Below, one piece after another: positions 16,016 through 25,500 of a DNA stretch of 64,000 nt. A program made the translations under genes and the position numbers. Source of the stretch: Chitinophagaceae bacterium (lineage in GTDB: Bacteria; Bacteroidota; Bacteroidia; Chitinophagales; UBA10324); NCBI GenBank assembly GCA_016704325.1, contig JADJAG010000008.1, positions 1-64,000 on the forward strand, read 5' to 3'. Every line of letters starts with the position of its first letter. Within the stretch, counting starts at the first letter, position 1. Under the pieces are notes generated by a model, which searched no databases, was not told where the DNA came from, and was given only the letters and a program-made list of their open reading frames with translations.

Positions 16016-16693
16016 TTACCGGTCATTCCTTCTGTCAGGGTATTGGTAGGAATGCCGTGGCTGATGGTACTGCAACGGAGTAATCAAAGCAAACTTATGA
16101 TCAGGTTGTTTCTCCATAATGAAATACTCACAATTACCGGGATTGGCAACCCGCTCAAATTCTTCCACGGTCCAGTGATACCATCGCATAAGGAAAACGC
16201 GGATGGTCATGCCATGCGTTACAATTATTACGTTACGTGGAAAATTCTCCCGCTCAAAATCACGGAAGAGCGTATCGAAGAAGCCGCTTACACGGTCATA
16301 TACGTCGGCACAGGATTCTCCATCAGGAAAGCGATAATAAAACGTTCCGAATGCGTCCCGCTCTACATCGATGTTTTTGTTGAGGTCTTCGGTGCGTAAG
16401 TGTCCCCACTCCTGTTCCCGGATGCGCGGTTCTTCCCTCCTTTTCACCTGGCTTTCCGAAAAACTCAGCGTAATTTCTTCGCAGGTCATGCGGGTTCTCC
16501 AATGTGGCGACACGTACATCATCACATCTTCATCGCCAATCAATGCAGACAGATGCCGGCCTGCTTCCCGGGCCTGCTCTTTACCCTTCTCGCTCAATTC
16601 CAATGAATAGTCGGGCCGTTCAGCATAGATGGAACGGTTGATGTTTCCTTCTGATTCTCCATGCCGGATCAATATAATTCTGTTGGGTTTCAT
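16016..16693 (-). CDS. Histidine phosphatase family protein (phosphoglycerate-mutase-like)
   Basis: 225 residues, ATG 16691-16693. The phosphate-accepting motif R10-H11-G12-E13 is at the N-terminus, followed by SPHWRTRMT, REQEWGHL, FPDGESCADVYDRV and the second catalytic His in IIVTHGMTIRV. This is the branch-1 histidine phosphatase pattern; the substrate cannot be told from sequence. Cytoplasmic; no linked genes. Confidence 0.85.
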   Translation of the reverse strand: MKPNRIILIRHGESEGNINRSIYAERPDYSLELSEKGKEQAREAGRHLSALIGDEDVMMYVSPHWRTRMTCEEITLSFSESQVKRREEPRIREQEWGHLRTEDLNKNIDVERDAFGTFYYRFPDGESCADVYDRVSGFFDTLFRDFERENFPRNVIIVTHGMTIRVFLMRWYHWTVEEFERVANPGNCEYFIMEKQPDHKFALITPLQYHQPRHSYQYPDRRNDR

Positions 16694-16884
16694 ATCTCTT
16701 TTCGAAAATGATGATCAAAGTACAAAATTGACGGTTTACCAAACTAACATGTTTGTGCAGGGTAAAGCCTCCCGATGGAGCATGCTGATCAGCGTTTCAT
16801 TTTGCTTATCAGTTGATCTGTACCATCTGCTGCATCAAATAAATCATTTTTTCTGATATGAATAGCTATCTTGGCCTTCTCGCT

Positions 16885-16950
16885 GCGGGCGGGGGGGGGG
16901 GGTTTTTCTGGGGGGGGGCATGGGGGGGGGGCCAAGGCGCGGCCCCTCGG
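16885..16950. other. Poly-G low-complexity tract
   Basis: Three G runs of 12 (16891-16902), 9 (16910-16918) and 10 (16922-16931) followed by GCCAAGGCGCGGCCCCTCGG, in an otherwise AT-rich genome. It could form a G-quadruplex, but it looks more like a technical artefact such as poly-G read errors. Confidence 0.7.
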
Positions 16951-16984
16951 TTTAACGCTGATTAATTTTTCAAAATCGTCAAGT

Positions 16985-17530
16985 ATGAAAAACAGAATCC
17001 CTTTCTTCCTGCAAGATTCCATATTAAGGTTGCCGTTTTTTTTCTCTGTGATCTCATTCATTTCTTCCTGTGATTCTTGTCAGACCACGCCTGATGTTTA
17101 TGACAAAACCCCTCCAACGGTGCAATGGATCATCACACCGGCAACAGGCGAAAAAGACACCATTGAAGGAAACGGCACCTATGCGACATCCTTTGCGGAA
17201 GGCATTCATGTAATGGCGGTGGTAAAAGATGAAGGTGGCATTGATGAAGTACATACTTCGCAACTGTATAATTGGGATTGTTATACTAACGGGTTCGGGT
17301 TGCAGTCCCCGTTTTTTGGACCGGTGAACCAATCAATGCCCCTTGGCCTCGATTCTCATGGCAATGCGCTTACCCTTTTCCCGGTAGGCTTTGATGTGAC
17401 CACCTATCTGGTTTGCCCAACCGGGTTGAATTTTCAGCAAGGCGCAGTAACACTAAAATGTGCCGGCACCAACTTCGGGCATCTAACCACGGAAGGCACT
17501 CTGATGATACAAGTCAATCAAAAACGCTGA
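16985..17530 (+). CDS. Putative lipoprotein of unknown function
   Basis: About 181 residues from ATG 16985; a longer upstream frame exists only because it reads through the poly-G tract. The N-terminus is hydrophobic (LPFFFSVISFISSCDSC) with a lipobox-like Cys. The mature part is beta-rich: PPTVQWIITPATGEKDT, AEGIHVMAVVKDEGGIDEV and GTLMIQVNQK, suggesting an Ig-like fold on the cell surface. Two later Cys (WDCYTNG, LVCPTG) may pair. Family not recognised. Confidence 0.55.
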   Translation: MKNRIPFFLQDSILRLPFFFSVISFISSCDSCQTTPDVYDKTPPTVQWIITPATGEKDTIEGNGTYATSFAEGIHVMAVVKDEGGIDEVHTSQLYNWDCYTNGFGLQSPFFGPVNQSMPLGLDSHGNALTLFPVGFDVTTYLVCPTGLNFQQGAVTLKCAGTNFGHLTTEGTLMIQVNQKR

Positions 17531-17810
17531 GTTCATGAGTATCGGCTTAGCAGCCACATTAGAAACTTTAGTCTATACGGCCTAACTCAACTGATAGCAG
17601 ATACTCCAAAATTATACACGGTATTACCGGAAAGTGACTATTTCCAATTGAGGGATGTGAAAGGTAATATGGGAAGTTTGGCTTCTTTGGTGAAGGGCAT
17701 TTATTTCACGGGGACAATTTCAGCAACTCTGCCAAAGCATTCAAAAAAAAACTGCAGTTATAGAACCGCCAAATACTATTAAGTACTAACTAATACCTTA
17801 CTTTTTGCTG
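17531..17810. other. Gene-free stretch with a short start-less open frame
   Basis: A frame of ~80 codons is open from 17531 to a TAA near 17782 and reads PESDYFQLRDVKGNMGSLAS, but it lacks a start codon. It may be a gene remnant. Nothing else is seen before the tRNA. Confidence 0.3.
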
Positions 17811-17884
17811 CGGTCCGGATGGGACTCGAACCCACGACCTCCGCCGTGACAGGGCGGCATTCTAACCAACTAAACTACCGGACC
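17811..17884 (-). tRNA. tRNA-Asp (GTC anticodon)
   Basis: On the minus strand a 74-nt cloverleaf: acceptor GGTCCGG pairing with CCGGACC, D arm around TAGTTTAGTTGGTTAGAATG, anticodon loop CTGTCAC giving GUC (Asp), T arm GTGGGTTCGAGTCCCAT. The 3' CCA is not fully encoded (GCA follows). No tRNA cluster around it. Confidence 0.93.
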
Positions 17885-17989
17885 AAATTTTGATGGCTCG
17901 CAAAAGTAAACTTTTCTTCTTTTCAAAAAAACTATTCCCCGCGTTTTCCTTCATATTTTGATATTTTTGTTTCCCACAAAAAAAATGGA

Positions 17990-18940
17990 ATGACTTATCT
18001 TGATTTTGAAAAGCCTATCGAGGACTTACAGGAACAATTGGATAAACTCAGGAAGATTGGTGAAAATGGCAAGGTAAATATGGCTTCTGCCATTAAAGAG
18101 CTGGAAGATAAAATGCTGGAAACACGCAAAGGCATTTACAGCCACCTCAATGGCTGGCAAAGAGTGCAACTGTCGAGGCATCCGGAGCGGCCCTATACTT
18201 TGTACTACATTTCTCAACTGTGCAGCAAGTTTATCGAATTGCATGGCGACCGTACCATGGGCGACGATAAGGCCATGGTTGGCGGTATAGGCACCCTTGA
18301 TAATGAATCCATCCTGTTTATCGGGCAGCAAAAAGGAATTAACACCAAGCAAAGGCAGTACCGCAACTTCGGTATGGCCAACCCGGAAGGCTACCGCAAA
18401 GCTTTGCGTCTGATGAAGCTTGCAGAGAAATTCAACATTCCTATTGTAACACTTATTGATACGCCGGGCGCTTTTCCGGGATTAGAGGCTGAAGAACGCG
18501 GACAAGCAGAAGCAATCGCCAGGAACCTCTACGAAATGACCTTACTGAAAGTACCTGTTATCTGCATCATTATCGGCGAGGGTGCATCCGGTGGCGCATT
18601 AGGCATTGGCATCGGCGATCGGGTGTTGATGATGGAAAACACCTGGTACTCTGTAATCTCTCCTGAATCCTGCTCTTCTATATTGTGGCATAACTGGAAT
18701 TTTAAAGAACAGGCTGCAGAAGAACTGAAGCTGGATGCAAAAAGCATGTTTGATTTCAAACTAATCGATGGTGTAATTAAGGAACCTTTGGGTGGTGCGC
18801 ATAACAACCCGGAAGAGATGGCAAAAATACTGAAGCGTGAAATCAAGAAACACCTGATTGATCTGAAAGATTTTACACCCAAAGAGCGAATCGACAACCG
18901 GATTAAGAAATTTTCTGCAATGGGCTTTTTTGAAGAATAA
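17990..18940 (+). CDS. accA: Acetyl-CoA carboxylase carboxyltransferase subunit alpha
   Basis: 316 residues, normal length, ATG 17990. Forms with AccD the carboxyltransferase that moves the carboxyl group from biotin to acetyl-CoA, making malonyl-CoA for fatty acid synthesis. Visible are the N-terminal helical hairpin (FEKPIEDLQEQLDKLRK), LHGDRTMGDDKAMVGGIG, LIDTPGAFPGLEAEERGQAE and the oxyanion-forming GEGASGGALGIGIGD near residue 197. Followed 11 bases later by the DUF6913 gene and then dapA, a known Bacteroidota order. AccD is not in the window. Confidence 0.95.
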   Translation: MTYLDFEKPIEDLQEQLDKLRKIGENGKVNMASAIKELEDKMLETRKGIYSHLNGWQRVQLSRHPERPYTLYYISQLCSKFIELHGDRTMGDDKAMVGGIGTLDNESILFIGQQKGINTKQRQYRNFGMANPEGYRKALRLMKLAEKFNIPIVTLIDTPGAFPGLEAEERGQAEAIARNLYEMTLLKVPVICIIIGEGASGGALGIGIGDRVLMMENTWYSVISPESCSSILWHNWNFKEQAAEELKLDAKSMFDFKLIDGVIKEPLGGAHNNPEEMAKILKREIKKHLIDLKDFTPKERIDNRIKKFSAMGFFEE

Positions 18941-18951
18941 GCGGCTATGAC

Positions 18952-19473
18952 ATGTTAAAGAAAATACGTAAGCTCATTCATTTCTATCTGCTGAGGAAGG
19001 AATTGAAATTTCACCAGGTGGAAAGAAAAGTGGTGAACCTCCGGAATGCACGTGAGATAGGATTGCTCTTTGACGCTTCCGATACCGACGTGACAGCACA
19101 GGTAAACCTGTTTGCAGAATCGTTGCGTAAAGAAAGAAAGAAGATTTTCATGCTGGGATACTACAATTTTCCCAAACCTGCCATTAATCTGCATTTCCCT
19201 TATTTCAACAGGAAAAATGTAACCTGGTATTACGAACCCAATGGACTGCTGGTTGAAGAATTTATTGCACGCAAGTTCGATATCCTCATCAGCGCGCATA
19301 TTGAAGAGAACCTCCCGCTGGAATATATTTCAACCATGTCACAGTCTACCTTCCGGGTAGGTCAATATGATAAGAGCAAGACGTATGCTTACGATTTCAT
19401 GATTGATTTGAAAGGTGAAAAGGATTTGCGCAAGCTGATGGATCAGGTGAAGTACTATATTGAGATGGTATAG
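18952..19473 (+). CDS. DUF6913 family protein
   Basis: 173 residues, ATG 18952, directly after accA. The protein opens with a basic helix (IRKLIHFYLLRKELKFHQVE), then REIGLLFDASDTD, KKIFMLGYYNFPKP, ARKFDILISAHIEENLPLEY and a C-terminal DFMIDLKGEKDLRKLMDQVK. This matches the conserved protein found beside dapA in Bacteroidota and called DUF6913. Function unknown; no signal peptide. The neighbourhood does not explain its job. Confidence 0.7.
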   Translation: MLKKIRKLIHFYLLRKELKFHQVERKVVNLRNAREIGLLFDASDTDVTAQVNLFAESLRKERKKIFMLGYYNFPKPAINLHFPYFNRKNVTWYYEPNGLLVEEFIARKFDILISAHIEENLPLEYISTMSQSTFRVGQYDKSKTYAYDFMIDLKGEKDLRKLMDQVKYYIEMV

Positions 19474-19570
19474 TGCAGATAATTTCAATCAGAAAAAATG
19501 CCGCATTCCCGGAAGTTAAGTCTTGGAAAAAGCAACTACAAAAATCATTAACAGTTATAAAACTTTAACG

Positions 19571-20458
19571 ATGGCCGATTCAAAATTTCGCGGTACAGGA
19601 GTAGCACTGATCACTCCTTTTCGATCAGATAACAGCATTGATTTTGCCGCATTGGAAAAGTTGATCCATTTTAATATTGATAATGGTGTTAATTATTTCG
19701 TTTCCCTCGGCACCACCGGTGAAACAGCTACACTCCGTAAAAAAGAAAGGGAGGAAGTTTGGCAATTCACAGTTAAAACGGTTAATGGTAAAGTGCCGCT
19801 GATTGCCGGCATTGGCGGAAATAATACGGCAGAATTGCTGGATACAATTTCAGGTTTCCATGACAACGGATTCGATGCCATTTTATCAGTCAGTCCCTAC
19901 TATAATAAACCAATGCAGGAAGGCATCTACCGTCATTATATGGCGCTTGCTGAAGTCAGCAGGTTGCCAATCATCCTTTATAATGTACCCGGAAGAACCA
20001 GTTCAAACATGACTGCAGAAACTACAATCAGGCTGGCAAAAGCCAATGAACGGATCATTGGTATGAAAGAAGCCTCCGGAAATTTTTCACAGTGCATGCA
20101 TATCATCAAAGAAAAGCCTGCCGGTTTCTTAGTAATCTCAGGCGACGATATCATTACCTTGCCTATGATTGCATTCGGCATGGATGGCGTGATCTCTGTT
20201 GTTGCGCAAGTTTTTCCAAAAATATTTTCAACTATGGTTCAGCAGGCATTGCAAGGAAACTTTAGCGAAGCGCAAAAGCACCATTATCAGTTGCTTGATT
20301 TCATGGAATGGTTTTTCGCGGAAGGAAGTCCCGGCGGTGTGAAATCTGCCCTCAATACCCTTGGCATTTGTGAAAACATTGTACGGCTACCCCTGGTACC
20401 GGTGGGTGAACCCTTGCATCAGAAAATTGCTGCCGGCATAAAATCGATCGTTGCATAG
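19571..20458 (+). CDS. dapA: 4-hydroxy-tetrahydrodipicolinate synthase
   Basis: 295 residues from ATG 19571 (MADSKFRGTGVALITPF), preferred to a TTG 48 bases upstream because it gives the family's normal N-terminus. Condenses pyruvate and aspartate semialdehyde, the first committed step to lysine and meso-diaminopimelate for peptidoglycan. The TIM-barrel motifs are present: G46TTGE for substrate carboxylate binding, the catalytic tyrosines in SPYYNKP and ILYNVPGRT, and the Schiff-base Lys166 in GMKEASG, plus SGDD. Third gene of the accA-DUF6913-dapA group. Confidence 0.95.
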   Translation: MADSKFRGTGVALITPFRSDNSIDFAALEKLIHFNIDNGVNYFVSLGTTGETATLRKKEREEVWQFTVKTVNGKVPLIAGIGGNNTAELLDTISGFHDNGFDAILSVSPYYNKPMQEGIYRHYMALAEVSRLPIILYNVPGRTSSNMTAETTIRLAKANERIIGMKEASGNFSQCMHIIKEKPAGFLVISGDDIITLPMIAFGMDGVISVVAQVFPKIFSTMVQQALQGNFSEAQKHHYQLLDFMEWFFAEGSPGGVKSALNTLGICENIVRLPLVPVGEPLHQKIAAGIKSIVA

Positions 20459-20560
20459 CTCATCATTCCTTCCAAAAGAACATACCCGAAATGTGGAGAA
20501 ACTATTTTATCTCACACTTCCATTACGTTTTCAAAAAGTTGTTTCGAATCTCCACCAGAG

Positions 20561-20610
20561 CCATTCAACAATTTAGCAATGCAACAATTTAGCAATTCAG
20601 CCATTCAACC
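20561..20610. repeat. Short AT-rich repeat flanking the oxoamine synthase gene, side 1
   Basis: GCCATTCAACAATTTAGCAA and a second CAACAATTTAGCAATTC. The reverse complement of 21950-21991 has the same word pattern (CAATTTAACCATTTAGCCAT), so the gene in between is flanked by similar sequence in opposite orientation. A related piece occurs at 45461-45483. Confidence 0.45.
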
Positions 20611-20615
20611 AACAA

Positions 20616-21857
20616 CTACACCCCCACCAATTTCTGCGTCTGATAAACCCCGGCTTTCAACTTTTCTGCCACTTCACTAAAACAATGCAACGTTTCATCA
20701 ATATCCTGTTTGGTATGCACAGCAGTTGGTGTTAAGCGAAGTAACATAACTCCTTTAGGTACTACAGGGTAGACTACGATAGACAGGAAGATGTTGTAAT
20801 TCTCCCTGATATCCATAATCATGTTGGCTGCTTCGGAAGGCGTGCCTTTAAAATAAACAGGCGTTACAGGCGTGTTTGAATTTCCAATATCGAATCCACG
20901 GTCCTTCAGTCCGGCTTGTAATGCATTTACATTCTCCCAAAGTTTTGCTTTTAATTCAGGACGGGTTTGCAGTAACTCTAACCGTTTCAGATTGCCCACC
21001 ACAAAAGGCATAGGCAATGCTTTGGCAAATATTTGCGAACGCGAATTATAACGCAGGTATTCAATTACCTGCTCATCTCCTGCCATAAACGCGCCGATAC
21101 TGGCCATTGATTTCGCAAAAGTGGAAAAGTATAAATCAATATCATCCTGAACGCCCTGTTCTTCTCCTGTTCCTGCACCTGTTTTTCCCATGGTACCAAA
21201 ACCATGTGCATCATCAACCATCAGGCGGAAAGAATACTTTTTCTTTAGTGCTACAATTTCCTTCAGTTTACCCTGGTCACCACCCATTCCGAATACGCCT
21301 TCCGTGATTACCATGATGGCACCACCAGACTCATTGGCAAGGTCGGTAGCACGCTGTAACTGCTTCTCACAACTTTCAATATCATTGTGTGCATACACGA
21401 ATCGTTTACCAAGGTGCATGCGTAATCCATCAATAATACACGCATGAGATTCGGCATCATATACGATGATGTCTCTTCTGTCAACCAGGCAATCAATGGC
21501 AGACATGATACCCTGGTATCCGTAATTTAAAAGGATAGAATCTTTCTTTCCCACAAACCTGGCAAGTTCCTTTTCCAATTGTTCATGCAGATCTGAATTG
21601 CCCGACATCATCCTGGCACCCATCGGGTAAGCAAGTCCCCAGCGGGCGGAAGCATCAGCATCCGCTTTTCGCACCTCCGGGTGATTGGCTAAACCCAGGT
21701 AGTTGTTCAAACTCCAGATGATGCGTTCTTTTCCGCGAAAGATCATCCGGTTTCCAATCTCGCCTTCGAGTTTTGGAAAGGAAAAGTATCCATGTGCAAT
21801 TTTAGAGTATTGCCCTATCGGACCCCTGTTCTGAAGCAGTTTTTCAAATAAATCCAT
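20616..21857 (-). CDS. Alpha-oxoamine synthase family PLP enzyme (serine/cysteate acyltransferase-like)
   Basis: 413 residues, ATG 21855-21857. Fold-type I PLP enzyme of the family containing serine palmitoyltransferase, KBL and BioF, which joins an acyl-CoA to an amino acid with loss of CO2. Visible: SLNNYLGLANHPEVRKA, GARMMSGNSDLHEQLE, the cofactor-ring His in YDAESHACIIDG, Asp in LMVDDAHGFGTMGKTGAG and the Schiff-base Lys near residue 248 in FSTFAKSMASIGAF. The LFEKLLQNRGPIGQY start differs from the usual Bacteroidota sphingolipid Spt, so a sulfonolipid (capnine) or other lipid role is equally possible. Convergent with dapA. Confidence 0.75.
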   Translation of the reverse strand: MDLFEKLLQNRGPIGQYSKIAHGYFSFPKLEGEIGNRMIFRGKERIIWSLNNYLGLANHPEVRKADADASARWGLAYPMGARMMSGNSDLHEQLEKELARFVGKKDSILLNYGYQGIMSAIDCLVDRRDIIVYDAESHACIIDGLRMHLGKRFVYAHNDIESCEKQLQRATDLANESGGAIMVITEGVFGMGGDQGKLKEIVALKKKYSFRLMVDDAHGFGTMGKTGAGTGEEQGVQDDIDLYFSTFAKSMASIGAFMAGDEQVIEYLRYNSRSQIFAKALPMPFVVGNLKRLELLQTRPELKAKLWENVNALQAGLKDRGFDIGNSNTPVTPVYFKGTPSEAANMIMDIRENYNIFLSIVVYPVVPKGVMLLRLTPTAVHTKQDIDETLHCFSEVAEKLKAGVYQTQKLVGV

Positions 21858-21892
21858 TGAGAAGTAAGGTTGTTGATGAATGAATGTGAAGC

Positions 21893-21900
21893 GAAGGTAA
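21893..21900 (-). promoter_or_regulatory. TACCTTCG -7 element of the oxoamine synthase gene
   Basis: TACCTTCG on the minus strand 35 bases before the start codon matches the TAnnTTTG/TTCG promoter class seen elsewhere in the window. Confidence 0.4.
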
Positions 21901-21949
21901 TAGAATGCTGTTTGAAAAAATAACTGTGCAAAAATAGTTATTCACGGAA

Positions 21950-21991
21950 TGGTTAATTGTTAAATTGTTAAATGGCTAAATGGTTAAATTG
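21950..21991. repeat. Short AT-rich repeat flanking the oxoamine synthase gene, side 2
   Basis: GGTTAATTGTTAAATTGTTA followed by AATGGCTAAATGGTTAAATT: tandem TTAAATNG words. Inverted relative to 20561-20610. Confidence 0.45.
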
Positions 21992-22581
21992 CTGCGGCGA
22001 AGCCGGTCACTTGCTATTCTGTATTCACGACTCTGCTTTACTCACTTACTCAATGCGCACTACTCACGACTCAATACTCAAATTCAACACCCAATAATCT
22101 ATATCCAATTTGTCGCACATCCATCTATAGAACCTGGAACTTTGAATTTCAACACACAAAATTCATTTGAAAGCCCAGTGTAAGCGCCAGCCAACAAGAT
22201 TTGTAATCTATACATAGGCGCATTTAAAAATCCTCCTGAAAGGCAACCCCCCTTTTGTTTATGTTTCAAATTAATGCACCGGCGCTCGTCAATACATTCC
22301 CTTCGAATAAGCTTCAAAATCAGGTTACACTACTAGAAACACAACAGGAAGAATGACACAGGAAAATTGAATGTCTAATACTTTGGATAACAGCTAATTA
22401 TAAACCAATTTATCACAATTCATCATTCAGCGTGTCAATTTCTCAGTCCATGACCAACTATTTTAATATCAAAATTGGCCATACCTATTAATAGTTAGTC
22501 CATAAACACTATCAAATCTTACTAATTCGTAACCTTTATAGGTAGCCTGCCGTTATTCCGGATATTATAAATCCCCTCTAC
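21992..22581. other. Gene-free leader of the first giant protein
   Basis: No gene seen. 22020-22080 is low-complexity sequence of ACTCACTACTC type. A GATTTGTAATC hairpin at 22198-22208 resembles the REP-like elements. I see no clear TAnnTTTG promoter near 22540-22580. Confidence 0.4.
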
Positions 22582-25500
22582 ATGAAGCAAAAAAACTATC
22601 GGTCTCTTTTGCGATTCGCCCTGTCAATCGTCCTCTTTATTACCGGCACCAGCCAAGTTGCAAATGCATATCTCGTAACAGAACTGCAAGCCACTTATTC
22701 GAATGGCCAGGTTTTTCTTACCTGGAAAAACCCTTCATTTACCAACCTACAATACAATGTGTATCGTTCCACGAGCCCATTCTTATCAGCGGCAGACCTG
22801 AACACTAGCACTTACCTTGGCTTTGTTCGTGATAATTCAGGCAAAAACGTCCGCAAATCGACGCTCTACAGCCAGAATTTCTATTTCAAGACAAGTTCAT
22901 CAGGCAGTCAGCTTGCCAGCGACCGGGGGCTTTATGTAGCAACCTGCACCAATGCCTCCAATTACTATTATGCCGTAATGGTGGTTACGCTCAGCAATAA
23001 CATCGAAGACAAATCGAGCATCAGCGCTGCCAACTCATTGGCAATACCTGTTAATGAAACAGTAGCTGACCCGCAACCTGTATTGCAACACCAGGCAACT
23101 GAAAATGACGGCACTTTACGATATGAATATGCGCTATGGGGAAACAATCAGGAAACCCCGCATTTTCCAGCATTTAATAATGCCGGTTCCTACGCACACA
23201 ATTTCACCGTCTTCAAAAGTGGTAACAGCACCAACAAATCAATCTATGTGCTCTTTAAAGACGACAATCCTTTTTCTACTGCCGGTATAAAACTTTGTAC
23301 TGATTGTAATGTATTGAAAATAGACGACAGGTTGCCAAATGGTGTAGACAGTTATTGGAGCGGTTGGAATGAGAATTACAATATGTATTCAACTACCAAC
23401 CCTGTTCCCACTACCGGTGTGGTGAGGATGTTTACACAATACCGGTTGAAGGAAACACTGGAATGGGTGCGTAAAAGTATTTCTGCCGATAGCAACCGCG
23501 TTTACCTGACAGGCGTTTCACATAATGGGTATGGCGCATTATTAACTTCTCAAATGTGGCCAAGCCAGGTAACGGCAGTCTGGGTAAAAAATCCACCGAC
23601 TGTAATTAAACCGATCAATAATTCGGCGCGTGAAGAACAATGGAGCGATAATGCGGAAAACCCCAATTCAGATTTCCTTGATCCAAACACAGGAATTCCC
23701 ATTCCACTTTGGCAATTGTTCGATATCGGGCATATGTATATTGTTAATGCTCCAAGAAGCATCCCTTTTATGGGTGGAATAAATGGAAAACAAGATGTTA
23801 CCGTAGGCTGGGTACAGAAATATTATTGGTATGATACAGTAAATATTGCACGTCACGGCGGTGCATGGTATTGGGACCAGCGTAAACACAATAACACTGG
23901 ATCCACCTTTACCGATCTTGAGACAACCGTCAACTATGAAAGATTCACGATGGCACGTTCCTATCCTGCTTTCTCCTACTGTTCGATCAATCAAAATCCA
24001 GGTGATGGTACCCCTTCTAACGGAGATCCGATCGGTGCATTAAATGGCTATCTTGACTGGAACGATCAATCCATAGTAGACAATAACACCAATTATGACA
24101 TTACCTGCTTTGTAAAAGACATGTATGCCGGCGGTGTGCTGATGGCCAATCAGTACGACTCCTGCACCACTGATATTACATTCAGGCGACTGCAGCAATT
24201 TAAACCTTTTGTCGGACAGGTTATTACCTGGTCGGTTAGAAAAAATGGAGGGGATGTTGTTCAATCCGGAACTACCTTATATGCCGGCGGACCTATTACG
24301 CTCTATGGAGTAAAGATCTACCGTGCAGGCAGCAACATAAGCATGACCGTTCCGGGATGCACGATTACCTATTATGCAGATAGCGACCACGATGGATTTG
24401 GTTCATCAACAGATGCAGGCACGATCTATTGCAATGCTCCCAATGGCCTGGTTACCAATAACAGTGATTGCAACGACAACAATGTTGCGATCAATCCGCT
24501 GGCACAAGAAGTTTGCGATGCAAACGACATTGATGAAGACTGCGATGGCATGGCTGATGATGCAGATGCTTCTTCTCTTGGCAAAAGTATTTATTATGCC
24601 GATGCTGACCTGGATGGATTCGGCGCAGTGATGGCAACGGGTACGCTGTTTTGTAATCCACCGGCAGGTTACGTGACGATAAAAACAGATTGTAATGATG
24701 CAAATGCTGCGATTCATCCCAATGCGCAGGAAGTGTGTGATATCAATTTGATTGATGAAAACTGTAACGGTCTGAGTGATGATGCTGATCCCGGTGCGTC
24801 AGGCAAAACCATTTATTTTGCCGATGCGGACCAGGATGGCTTTGGTGCCGCAAATACATCAGGCACTGCCTTTTGTACGCAGCCTCCTTTAACGGTTACA
24901 GGCAATACCGATTGTAATGACAACGATGCAGGGGTCAATCCTGCTGCAACAGAATTATGCGCAGAAAATGGAGTTGATGAAGATTGCGACGGGCTGCTCG
25001 ATCATGCAGATCCTTCTGCTGCAGGAGCTTCCCTGTATTTCGTTGATACTGATGCAGATGGTTACGGTGATGCATCCGATGCCGGCACTTCTTATTGCAC
25101 GCCGCCTTCGGGTGTAGTTTCCAATGCAACAGATTGCAATGATGCAGATGCATCCGTCAATCCGGCAGGCATTGAAATATGCGATCCCAATAATACTGAT
25201 GAAGACTGCAATGGAGTTGCTGATAATGGCGATCCTTTGGCCACCGGTAAATCATCCTATTATACGGATGCTGACGGTGATGGGTTTGGCGCTGTTAATT
25301 CAACCGCAACTGCCTATTGCAGTGCGCCCGCAAACTTCGCATCAAATAATACGGACTGCAATGATGCAAACAGTACTGTGAATCCTGCTTCGCAGGAAGT
25401 GTGTGACATCAACAACCTGGATGAAGACTGTGATGGCCTGTCAGATGACGATGACAATTCTGCTTCCGGCCAGGCTTTGTATTATGCCGACGCCGACCAG

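Noticed and set aside
17531..17782. Start-less open frame before tRNA-Asp as a gene
   Set aside because: No start codon and no recognisable domain; noted only as a possible remnant.
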